From Desulfopila inferna (GTDB lineage: Bacteria > Desulfobacterota > Desulfobulbia > Desulfobulbales > Desulfocapsaceae): a stretch of DNA of 64,000 nucleotides. Positions 35,224 through 43,235 of this stretch are shown here, in pieces. Positions within the stretch are counted from its first letter, which is position 1. The number at the start of each line of letters is the position of its first letter. The notes beneath the pieces were generated by a model. It did no database searches and was not told the origin of the DNA. It worked only from the letters and a program-made list of their open reading frames with translations. The position numbers were made by a program, and so were the translations under genes. The stretch is taken from contig NZ_JAFFQE010000002.1 in assembly GCF_016919005.1 (NCBI RefSeq), forward strand, positions 496,001-560,000, in the 5' to 3' direction.

Positions 35224-35970
35224 TTATCGTTTCAGCAGACCCGCAATACGCTGCCGCGTTTCATCTTTTTCCAGGAGTTCACCAAAGACCAGCAGTTCAT
35301 TGCTCACCACTTCTTCGACATCGGCCATCGATGCCCGCATGAGTTTCTTGGTGGCAATAAGGGAATCGAGAGGCTGGCGAAGAAGCTGTACTATATAGTG
35401 TTGCGCCGCCTCTGCTGCCTTGCCCGTTTCGAAAACAGAGTTGATCAATCCCCAGCGCAAGGCCTCTTCGGCACTGAAAAAACGTCCGGTCAGCAACACC
35501 TCCCGGGCCATTTTCTGGCCGATGGCCTGAGGCAGCAAGACACTCGAGCCGCCTTCCGGGCAGACCCCGAGATTGGCGAAGGGCAGACGGAATCTGGTTT
35601 TGCTGGAGGCAACGACGAGATCACAGTGCAGCAGGAGGGTTGTGCCGATACCTACTGCTACTCCTTCCACCACGCCTATCACTACCTTTTTCAGACCGGC
35701 GACACAGTTAAAAATCCCCTGTACTCCGTCCATTACCTGCTGCTTATCGGCTCCGACCAGGTCGGCAAGATCATTACCTGCCGTGAACTGACCGCCGCTC
35801 CCCTCCAAAACGATGAGATGACAATCCGGGGAATCGTCAGCCTCCTGCAGTGCAGAGATCAACTCTCTATAGGTTTTTATCCGAATGGCATTCAATTTGT
35901 CCGGCCGGTTAATGATAATATGCGCAACCTTGTCTTCATAGCGAACTTCTATATCGGTATAGGTTTCCAT
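35224..35970 (-). CDS. enoyl-CoA hydratase/isomerase family protein
   Basis: 248 residues, crotonase fold. 'KVAHIIINRPDKLNAIRIKTY' start, first oxyanion/CoA loop 'QFTAGNDLADLVG' (about 68-80), second 'VEGVAVGIGTTLLLHCDLVVAS' (about 97-118) and 'FANLGVCPEGGSSVLLPQAIG' (about 130-150). The position of the usual hydratase Glu (equivalent of E164) corresponds to 'CPEGGSS', so one acidic residue is kept; the first (E144) equivalent is not obvious, leaving isomerase as an option. C-terminal helix ends in 'RIAGLLKR'. Divergent from glpR. Pathway unclear; it is an isolated gene. Confidence 0.88.
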   Translation of the reverse strand: METYTDIEVRYEDKVAHIIINRPDKLNAIRIKTYRELISALQEADDSPDCHLIVLEGSGGQFTAGNDLADLVGADKQQVMDGVQGIFNCVAGLKKVVIGVVEGVAVGIGTTLLLHCDLVVASSKTRFRLPFANLGVCPEGGSSVLLPQAIGQKMAREVLLTGRFFSAEEALRWGLINSVFETGKAAEAAQHYIVQLLRQPLDSLIATKKLMRASMADVEEVVSNELLVFGELLEKDETRQRIAGLLKR

Positions 35971-36130
35971 TCATCATCCTCTCAGATAGTGCCTGTCTGT
36001 AAATGGCATTTTAGTATAAGCAGCATTGCTCGGTGCCCATTGGTCTGCCCACAACCATATCATCAATTATAATAATATGGAATGATTGCTATTAATTTAT
36101 GGATAAAAAAATGGCGGCATTTTATTTTGT

Positions 36131-36159
36131 TTGACAACTGTAGTACTACCATGAATAAT
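36131..36159 (+). promoter_or_regulatory. putative sigma-70 promoter upstream of glpR
   Basis: TTGACA (36131-36136), 17-bp spacer, AATAAT (36154-36159). About 70 nt before the glpR start codon. Confidence 0.5.
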
Positions 36160-36228
36160 GTTAGCCTGAGATGGCGCCGGACGATCCCGTTCTTTACATT
36201 CTAAATTTCACCGCCGCTTCGCTTTTCT

Positions 36229-36999
36229 ATGGAAATTATATCCGAAAGACAGAAACATATTCTTCATACTGCCAAGAAAAAAGGCAGGGTCAATGTCGAT
36301 CAGCTCGCCGCTTTTTTTCGTGTGTCGCCGCAGACGATCCGCAAGGATCTCAACGAGCTTTGCAACCGGCAGCTGCTCCAGCGAGTCCATGGCGGCGCCA
36401 TCATCGGATCAAGCATCGAAAATGTCAGTTATGAGGCGCGCAAGCTGCTGGCGCCGCAAAGCAAAAAGGCCATCGGCAAACGGGCGGCTCAGCTTATTCC
36501 CGATAATTGTTCTCTTTTTATCAATATAGGAACCACCACCGAACAGGTGGCCATGGAACTCACCTCTCACCGCGGCCTGATGGCGATTACCAACAACATC
36601 AAAGCCATAGATATTCTCAGATCTTCCCCCGGCATCGAGTTGATTATAGCCGGAGGATTGGTGCGCCGTTCAGACGGCGGTATCGTCGGTGTAGCCGCTG
36701 TGGATTTTATCAACCAGTTCAAGGTAGATTATGCGATCATCGGCGTCTCGGGTATAGACGAGGATGGCCTCCTGCTCGACTACGACCTCAGCGAAGTACG
36801 GGTGGCCCAGGCTATAATAGCCAATTCGAGGCATGTAATCATGGTAGCCGATATGATGAAGTTCAATCGTAATGCCCCGGTTCGTATTGGACACATTTCC
36901 CAGATCGACACGCTGGTCATCGACGGAATACCTTCTAAAAAATTCCGTGATCTCTGCCAAGAGCATGAGGTTGTCCTCGAGATTGCCGAACCCGGATGA
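36229..36999 (+). CDS. glpR: DeoR-family regulator, probable glycerol-3-phosphate repressor
   Basis: 256 residues. N-terminal DeoR HTH: 'ISERQKHILHTAKKKGRVNVDQLAAFFRVSPQTIRKDLNEL' and 'LLQRVHGGA' (about 1-62). C-terminal DeoRC effector domain: 'LFINIGTTTEQVAMEL' and 'AIIGVSGIDEDGLLLDYDLSEV' with a phospho-sugar-binding fold. It lies upstream of glpD on the same strand, 204 nt apart. By analogy to GlpR it should repress the downstream glp genes and be released by glycerol-3-phosphate. Direct repeats in front of glpD are candidate sites. Confidence 0.9.
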   Translation: MEIISERQKHILHTAKKKGRVNVDQLAAFFRVSPQTIRKDLNELCNRQLLQRVHGGAIIGSSIENVSYEARKLLAPQSKKAIGKRAAQLIPDNCSLFINIGTTTEQVAMELTSHRGLMAITNNIKAIDILRSSPGIELIIAGGLVRRSDGGIVGVAAVDFINQFKVDYAIIGVSGIDEDGLLLDYDLSEVRVAQAIIANSRHVIMVADMMKFNRNAPVRIGHISQIDTLVIDGIPSKKFRDLCQEHEVVLEIAEPG

Positions 37000-37145
37000 T
37001 GCCATCCGTCCTTTCCTGAATTATTTCTTCCTCCAGTTTCAACATCCCCCGTACGATCCCTTATTTATAGCATAAATTTCACTTGCAAATGATTTCCATT
37101 TCGTTTAGCCTTATTTTTAGATGCACTCGAAACTGTTTTGCGTAT

Positions 37146-37173
37146 TTTCCGAAACCAATTTGTTGTTTCCGAA
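37146..37173 (+). promoter_or_regulatory. TTTCCGAA direct repeats upstream of glpD
   Basis: TTTCCGAA occurs at 37146-37153 and again at 37166-37173, exactly 20 bp apart (two helical turns), 31 nt before the glpD start. Candidate GlpR binding sites. Confidence 0.4.
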
Positions 37174-37203
37174 GCGAGGTATTTTCATGGAGCGCCCTCT
37201 GAT

Positions 37204-38709
37204 ATGAAGACTCCACTGTATGACCTGGCAGTTATTGGAGGCGGCATCAATGGCTGCGGGATAGCCAGAGACGCCGCAGGCAGGGGTTTGTCCGTCTTCC
37301 TGAGCGAACAGAACGATCTAGCCGGCGGCACCTCATCGGCCAGCACCAAGCTTATCCACGGCGGCTTACGCTATCTGGAATATTATCAGTTCCGCCTCGT
37401 TCGCGAGGCGCTGCGGGAACGTGAGGTTCTCTTGAGAGCCGCTCCCCACATTATCTGGCCGCTACGTTTTATCCTTCCTCATCATCAAGGACTACGGCCA
37501 TACTGGCTTGTCCGTCTAGGGCTTTTTCTCTACGATCACCTCGGTGGCCGACGCCTTCTTCCCGGGACCTCGACGGTTGACCTTACCCGCGACGAAGCCG
37601 GGGCTCCGCTGAAAAAACTCTTCACCAAAGGTTTTGAATATTCGGATTGCTGGGTTATGGACAGCCGTCTGGTAATTCTCAATGCCATGGATGCTTCAGC
37701 CGCTGGAGCCCATATTCTCCCCCGGACCAAATGCATCCAGGCCGTCCGCGTTAACGGCATCTGGCAGCTCAAGCTGGAAAACACTGAAAACGGCACTCAT
37801 TCAGAGATAAATGCTCTTGCCGTCATCAACGCAACAGGACCCTGGCTCGATGATTTTCTCACCCATGCCGACCATGAGGACCACGGAGAGCACATCAGAA
37901 TGGTCAAAGGCAGCCATATCATCGTCAAGAAGCTCTTCTCCCATAAGCGCAGCTATATATTCCAGAACGCCGACGGCCGTATCATTTTTGCGATTCCCTA
38001 TGAGAATGAATTTACGCTCATAGGCACCACCGATGTCGACTTCCAGGGCGACCCGGGCAAGGTTGAGATCAGCGATGAAGAGATTCAATACCTCTGTGAT
38101 GCCGCCAGCGAATATTTTATCACCCCGGTTACCCGGGAGAGTGTCATCAGCAGCTACTCTGGTGTCCGCCCGCTTTTCGACGACGGCAAAAATGAGGCTA
38201 AAGCAGCGACACGTGATTATGTCCTGAAAATCGATGATGATAACGGTTCAGCTCCATTGCTTTCGATCTATGGCGGTAAGATCACTACATACCGCAAGCT
38301 TGCAGAGGCCGTTTTGCAGAAGCTCAGACCTTACATTCCTTCCATGGGAGAGGAATGGACCGAGGGAGCACCTCTCCCCGGTGGGGATTTTCATCCTTTC
38401 GAGTTTGAAGCGCAGGTCGAAAAGCTCCGCTCAGCCTGCAGCTGCCTCGAAGAAAAACATGCAACCAGACTGATGCGCGCCTATGGCAGCAAAGCATTTG
38501 AAATTGTAAAAGGGGTAAGGACAGCGTCCGATCTCGGCCGATGCTTCGGTGCTGATCTCTATGAAGTGGAAGTATCTTATCTGATGACACACGAATGGGC
38601 CATGACTGCGGAGGATGTGTTGCGGCGCCGATCGAATATGGGTCTTTTTTTGGACAGAGAAGAATGTTGTGGCCTTGAAGACTGGATGAAAAGCCATCGA
38701 AATCAATAA
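37204..38709 (+). CDS. glpD: FAD-dependent glycerol-3-phosphate dehydrogenase
   Basis: 501 residues from the ATG at 37204 (GGAG upstream; an in-frame ATA-region start 22 codons earlier would precede the flavin motif by too much). FAD site 'LAVIGGGINGCGIARDAAGRG' (8-28), 'GGTSSASTKLIHGGLRYLE' (about 45-63, the GlpD signature), 'GTTDVDFQGDP' and 'SIYGGKITTYRKLAEAVL'. It oxidises glycerol-3-phosphate to DHAP at the inner membrane, giving electrons to quinone. It heads the glp transport cluster. Its presence together with glpAB means two routes for the same reaction. Confidence 0.95.
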   Translation: MKTPLYDLAVIGGGINGCGIARDAAGRGLSVFLSEQNDLAGGTSSASTKLIHGGLRYLEYYQFRLVREALREREVLLRAAPHIIWPLRFILPHHQGLRPYWLVRLGLFLYDHLGGRRLLPGTSTVDLTRDEAGAPLKKLFTKGFEYSDCWVMDSRLVILNAMDASAAGAHILPRTKCIQAVRVNGIWQLKLENTENGTHSEINALAVINATGPWLDDFLTHADHEDHGEHIRMVKGSHIIVKKLFSHKRSYIFQNADGRIIFAIPYENEFTLIGTTDVDFQGDPGKVEISDEEIQYLCDAASEYFITPVTRESVISSYSGVRPLFDDGKNEAKAATRDYVLKIDDDNGSAPLLSIYGGKITTYRKLAEAVLQKLRPYIPSMGEEWTEGAPLPGGDFHPFEFEAQVEKLRSACSCLEEKHATRLMRAYGSKAFEIVKGVRTASDLGRCFGADLYEVEVSYLMTHEWAMTAEDVLRRRSNMGLFLDREECCGLEDWMKSHRNQ

Positions 38710-38913
38710 ATTCCTTGCTTATGTTCACAAATGACTGCTAACATGAGGAAATTCCGATAGCACCATATAAAAACATGACCTCCTGCAGAGGCTGATTTTG
38801 CGCAGGCCGACAACCGCCGCCCAGGATTTCTCCGCAGCATTGTGGAAGATCGCGATAAATAGAGAGATTACTTTTTCCGGTGGTTCAATTCATCACCCTT
38901 GCCAAACGAGGAA

Positions 38914-40002
38914 ATGATGCAGCTTGAGTTACAAAACATCTCCAAAATGGTCGGCAAAGAACTGCACATCGCCGACGTAACCCTCACATTTGAATCGGGC
39001 TCGCTGAATATCCTTCTGGGGCCGACACTCTCCGGCAAGACCAGCCTGATGCGACTGATGGCCGGACTTGATAAGCCATCTTCGGGTAAACTGCTTATCG
39101 ACGGCCGGGATGTTACCGGGATCCCGGTGCAGAAACGCAATGTCGCCATGGTCTATCAGCAGTTCATCAATTATCCTAATCTGAGCGTTTACGAGAATAT
39201 CGCCTCCCCGCTGAAAATAGCCGGGACCGCCAAAAAAGAGGTAAAGACAAGGGTTCACGAAATAGCCGAACTCCTTAAATTGTCCGATATGCTTGGACGC
39301 ATGCCGATGGAACTATCAGGAGGCCAACAGCAGCGTACCGCGCTGGCAAGAGCCCTGGTCAAGGGAGCAAACCTGGTACTGCTCGACGAACCCCTGGCTA
39401 ATCTCGACTATAAACTGCGCGAAGAACTGCGCGAGGAACTTCCCCGTATCTTTTCAGCAACCGGCGCCATATTCGTCTACGCCACCACCGAACCTTCCGA
39501 GGCACTGCTGCTTGGCGGTAATACCGCGGCGCTTCATGAGGGCCGGGTGTATCAGTTCGGGCCGACACTGGAGATTTTCCATCGGCCTGAAAACCTCCTT
39601 ACGGCACAGACCTTTTCCGACCCGCCGCTGAATCTGCTGCCGGTGACCAAACTGAACAACCGCATGCTCTTCAAGCATGTCGAAATCCCCCTGATCGGCG
39701 AGTTGCCGCGGCTTGCCGATGCCGACTATACCATCGCCTTCCGTCCTCATCATCTTTATCTTGAGCCGACATCGGCGCAGGCCATCGGCGTCAAGGCCAG
39801 GGTGATTGTCACCGAGATCACCGGATCCGACAGTTATATTCATGTAGATATCGCCGGGTTGCGCTGGGTTGTGCTGGCACATTCCATCCATTCATTCGAA
39901 ATTGAGGAAACCATTGAAGTCTTTCTTGATCCTGACAGATTCTATGTATTTGATGATAACGATGACCTGGTAGTGGCACCTGCCCACCTGTCGCCTGCTT
40001 GA
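38914..40002 (+). CDS. glpS: glycerol ABC transporter ATP-binding subunit GlpS-like
   Basis: 362 residues, start ATG 38914 after ACGAGGAA; an in-frame TTG five codons earlier is possible. Walker A GPTLSGKT (36-43), signature 'LSGGQQQR' and Walker B 'LVLLDEP' are intact. The H-loop, normally 'THDQ.EA', reads 'ATTEPSEA', so the switch histidine is missing. C-terminal TOBE-type regulatory domain (about 235-360) as in MalK/UgpC. Cytoplasmic partner of GlpT; the two genes are 8 nt apart. Family call by sequence plus gene order glpD-glpS-glpT-glpP-glpQ-glpU-glpV-glpK as in Rhizobium. Confidence 0.88.
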   Translation: MMQLELQNISKMVGKELHIADVTLTFESGSLNILLGPTLSGKTSLMRLMAGLDKPSSGKLLIDGRDVTGIPVQKRNVAMVYQQFINYPNLSVYENIASPLKIAGTAKKEVKTRVHEIAELLKLSDMLGRMPMELSGGQQQRTALARALVKGANLVLLDEPLANLDYKLREELREELPRIFSATGAIFVYATTEPSEALLLGGNTAALHEGRVYQFGPTLEIFHRPENLLTAQTFSDPPLNLLPVTKLNNRMLFKHVEIPLIGELPRLADADYTIAFRPHHLYLEPTSAQAIGVKARVIVTEITGSDSYIHVDIAGLRWVVLAHSIHSFEIEETIEVFLDPDRFYVFDDNDDLVVAPAHLSPA

Positions 40003-40010
40003 GAAAAAAG

Positions 40011-41099
40011 ATGGCCAATATCACTCTAAAAGAAATTGCACACTCTTATTCGGGTCCTTCAACAAATCCCGATGATTTTGCCCTGAAAAGCCTTGACCTC
40101 ACCTGGAGGGACGGCAACTGCTACGCTCTTCTCGGCCCATCAGGCTGTGGCAAAACAACACTTCTCAACATTATTTCCGGTTTACTGACACCTACTCTTG
40201 GCGATGTTCTTTTCGATGACAGGGTCGTCACTACCCTGGCGACTGAACAGCGTAATATTGCCCAGATATTCCAATTTCCGGTAATTTACGACACTATGAC
40301 GGTTTTTGAGAATCTGGCCTTTCCCCTGAAAAACAGAGGGCGCAGCCGCAAGGAGATAGAGCCGAGGGTTATAGAACTTGCCCGAATACTGGATCTGGAT
40401 AAGGAGCTCTACAGCAAAGCGCAACACCTCACCGCGGATGCCAAACAGAAAATATCCCTGGGCAGGGGACTGATTCGTCAAAGCGTCAATGCTATCCTTT
40501 TCGACGAGCCTCTGACCGTGATCGATCCCCACCTGAAATGGGAGCTGCGCTCGCAGCTTAAACGGCTTCACAAAAAGTTCGGCTTCACCATGATCTATGT
40601 GACCCATGACCAGACGGAAGCGCTCACCTTTGCCGACGAGGTGGTGGTGATGTATGAAGGTAAAATCGTGCAGGTGGGCACACCTGAAGCTCTTTTCGAA
40701 AACCCTGAACACACCTTTGTCGGTTATTTCATCGGTTCACCCGGCATGAACATAATCGCCTGTGAAGTTTCGGGCAACAGGATGAGGGTGGAAGGACACG
40801 ATATCGCCTTGAAGCGGAAATATGGCGATCTCTCTAATTTCCGTAAGATTGAACTCGGTGTGCGCCCGGAATACATGAGTCTTAAGCCTCCGGGATCGGA
40901 AGGCTTGGCGGTAAGAATACATAAAATTGACGATATCGGACCATATAAGATTGCCAGGGTCAGTTTCAACAGCAGTGTCTTCAATGTTATCGTCCCCGAG
41001 TTTATGGAAGTCGCCGGGGATACGGGCACTATCGTTTTTGACCTTGATCATATCAATATCTATGGAGATGACAATTTAATAACGGGAGAGGAGCTGTGA
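40011..41099 (+). CDS. glpT: glycerol ABC transporter ATP-binding subunit GlpT-like
   Basis: 362 residues from the ATG at 40011. Walker A GPSGCGKT (42-49), Walker B 'AILFDEP' and H-loop 'YVTHDQTEAL' are canonical. The ABC signature, normally LSGGQ, is degraded to 'LTADAKQK'. This is the reverse of GlpS, where the signature is good but the H-loop is lost. C-terminal TOBE domain present. The stop overlaps the GTG start of the permease (GTGA). Note the symbol is the rhizobial one, not the E. coli glycerol-3-phosphate antiporter GlpT. Confidence 0.88.
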   Translation: MANITLKEIAHSYSGPSTNPDDFALKSLDLTWRDGNCYALLGPSGCGKTTLLNIISGLLTPTLGDVLFDDRVVTTLATEQRNIAQIFQFPVIYDTMTVFENLAFPLKNRGRSRKEIEPRVIELARILDLDKELYSKAQHLTADAKQKISLGRGLIRQSVNAILFDEPLTVIDPHLKWELRSQLKRLHKKFGFTMIYVTHDQTEALTFADEVVVMYEGKIVQVGTPEALFENPEHTFVGYFIGSPGMNIIACEVSGNRMRVEGHDIALKRKYGDLSNFRKIELGVRPEYMSLKPPGSEGLAVRIHKIDDIGPYKIARVSFNSSVFNVIVPEFMEVAGDTGTIVFDLDHINIYGDDNLITGEEL

Positions 41100-41995
41100 T
41101 CAAAAAACAGGTTAATCAGAAGGCATGGTTTATGGTCCTGCCGGTTTTTCTTCTGGTGGCCTTCAGTGCCATCATTCCCCTGATGACGGTGGTCAATTAT
41201 TCGGTGCAGGATACCTTCGGCAACAATGTCTTCTTCTGGGCGGGACTCGACTGGTTCAGGGATTTACTGCATTCCGAACGCTTTCACGACTCTTTTCTCA
41301 GGCAGCTGCTTTTTTCAGGCATCATTCTTGCCATCGAAATACCTTTGGGGATAATCATCGCCCTGTCCATGCCCAGGAAAGGCTGGGGTGTACCGGTCTG
41401 CCTGGTTACCATGGCCCTGCCGCTCCTCATTCCCTGGAATGTGGTGGGTACCATCTGGCAGATCTTTGCCAGGGTCGATATCGGACTACTCGGCCATACC
41501 CTGGCCGCACTGGGTATTGACTACAACTACACCCAGGATCCGCTGGCGGCCTGGATCACCGTCGTTATCATGGATGTCTGGCACTGGACCAGCCTGGTGG
41601 TGCTGCTCTGCTATGCCGGACTCTGCTCGATTCCCGAAGCCTACTATCAGGCAGCCAAAATCGACGGCGCTTCCCGGCTTGCCGTTTTCCGCTATATCCA
41701 GCTTCCCAAAATGCAGCGGGTGCTGCTGATCGCCGTGCTGCTGCGCTTCATGGACAGTTTTATGATCTATACCGAACCCTTTGTCGTCACCGGCGGCGGC
41801 CCCGGCAACTCCACCACCTTTCTCTCCATCGACCTGGTCAAAATGGCGATCGGACAGTTTGACCTGGGACCCGCTGCAGCAATGTCGTTAATCTACTTTC
41901 TGGTCATCCTGCTGCTCTCCTATGTCTTCTATACGGTGATGAGCAATGTCGGCGTCGAAAGCGGCCAGAAAAGTGGCCCGAAAGGAGGAAATTAA
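41096..41995 (+). CDS. glpP: glycerol ABC transporter permease GlpP-like
   Basis: 299 residues, starting with GTG overlapping the glpT stop. Six membrane segments; binding-protein-dependent transport (MetI-like) motif 'EAYYQAAKIDGASRLAVFRYIQLPKM' (about 180-205) in the EAA loop. Inner-membrane channel subunit paired with GlpQ. Belongs to the MalF/UgpA class. Followed by glpQ after 2 nt. Confidence 0.9.
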   Translation: MIKKQVNQKAWFMVLPVFLLVAFSAIIPLMTVVNYSVQDTFGNNVFFWAGLDWFRDLLHSERFHDSFLRQLLFSGIILAIEIPLGIIIALSMPRKGWGVPVCLVTMALPLLIPWNVVGTIWQIFARVDIGLLGHTLAALGIDYNYTQDPLAAWITVVIMDVWHWTSLVVLLCYAGLCSIPEAYYQAAKIDGASRLAVFRYIQLPKMQRVLLIAVLLRFMDSFMIYTEPFVVTGGGPGNSTTFLSIDLVKMAIGQFDLGPAAAMSLIYFLVILLLSYVFYTVMSNVGVESGQKSGPKGGN

Positions 41996-41997
41996 AC

Positions 41998-42795
41998 ATG
42001 AAACTCAAGTGGCTGATCCCCTTCGTCTATATCATCTTTCTGCTGCTTCCCATCTATTGGCTGCTCAACATGAGCCTGAAAACAAACTCGGAAATTCTCT
42101 CGGTCTTCAGCATCTGGCCCCGGAATCTGACCTTTGCCAACTATGCAGTGATCTTCAATGATTCCTCCTGGTATTCAGGATATATCAATTCGATGATCTA
42201 TGTCTCCATCAACGTCGTTATTTCCGTGACCTTTGCTCTGCCGGCAGCGTATGCCTTCTCCCGCTACTCCTTTGTCGGCGACAAGCATCTTTTTTTCTGG
42301 CTGCTGACCAACAGGATGGCGCCGCCCGCAGTTTTCGCCCTGCCCTTTTTTCAGCTCTACTCCTCCATTGGACTCTTTGATACCCATATCGCCGTGGCCC
42401 TGGCCCATTGTCTGTTCAATCTGCCTCTTGCCGTCTGGATTCTTGAGGGCTTCATGTCCGGCGTTCCCAAGGAAATTGACGAAACAGCCTTTATCGACGG
42501 CTACTCCTGGCCTCGGTTTTTTCTTAAGATATTCGTGCCCAATATCGCCTCGGGCATCGGAGTCACCGCCTTTTTCTGTTTTATGTTTTCCTGGGTCGAA
42601 CTTCTTCTCGCCAGAACACTCACCGCCGTCGAGGCCAAACCTATTTCTGCGATCATGACCAGAACGGTTTCCGCCTCTGGTCTCGACTGGGGAGTTCTTG
42701 CCGCAGCCGGTGTGCTCACCATCGTTCCGGGGACGCTGGTGATCTGGTTTGTCCGCAATCATATTGCCAAGGGATTTGCCCTTGGCCGGGTCTAG
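41998..42795 (+). CDS. glpQ: glycerol ABC transporter permease GlpQ-like
   Basis: 265 residues, GGAGG upstream. Six membrane segments with EAA loop 'PKEIDETAFIDGYSWPRFFLKIFVPN' (about 158-182), of the MalG/UgpE class. Second channel subunit. Ends 12 nt before the small membrane protein gene. The symbol is the rhizobial name and is unrelated to E. coli GlpQ phosphodiesterase. Confidence 0.9.
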   Translation: MKLKWLIPFVYIIFLLLPIYWLLNMSLKTNSEILSVFSIWPRNLTFANYAVIFNDSSWYSGYINSMIYVSINVVISVTFALPAAYAFSRYSFVGDKHLFFWLLTNRMAPPAVFALPFFQLYSSIGLFDTHIAVALAHCLFNLPLAVWILEGFMSGVPKEIDETAFIDGYSWPRFFLKIFVPNIASGIGVTAFFCFMFSWVELLLARTLTAVEAKPISAIMTRTVSASGLDWGVLAAAGVLTIVPGTLVIWFVRNHIAKGFALGRV

Positions 42796-42807
42796 AGGAG
42801 GAATATC

Positions 42808-43089
42808 ATGAACCTGAACTGGATGGCCTGGACCAAACCCACGGCCACTTTTTTCCTGATAATTCTTACCCTGCTTGTCTGCATGACTATCTGGGAAATG
42901 AAATCTCCCGGCGGTGCTCCCCGCCACGGTGTACTGGGGTTTGAAACCACACGCGGAGACCGCCTTTTTATTTCATTGTTGGGTTCTGCCTATATCCACA
43001 TTTTCTGGCTGGGACTTCTCAGCATCAATCTGTGGTGGGCCATGGTGCTGTCACTCATTTACGCCCTGTGCGTATTTAAGTGGGTATAA
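42808..43089 (+). CDS. glpU: DUF2160 small membrane protein GlpU-like
   Basis: 93 residues, AGGAGGAA upstream. Two hydrophobic segments (about 12-30 and 55-90) around the loop 'SPGGAPRHGVLGFETTRGDR', the DUF2160 pattern. DUF2160 genes are found almost only in glycerol-type ABC operons between the permease and binding-protein genes, as here. Function unknown, probably an accessory of the permease. Confidence 0.85.
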   Translation: MNLNWMAWTKPTATFFLIILTLLVCMTIWEMKSPGGAPRHGVLGFETTRGDRLFISLLGSAYIHIFWLGLLSINLWWAMVLSLIYALCVFKWV

Positions 43090-43235
43090 AAGTGGCATTT
43101 CCCTTTACCGGATTCTCTTGCCGGGAAGGGCAATATCACCGATTCGTTGTTGGTATTTTGCTCCATTACCTTAAACCTTGAGCGAATGGGAAATGGGGAA
43201 TGGAAAAATTCAAAGAACAACAGAGGAGAAGGACA

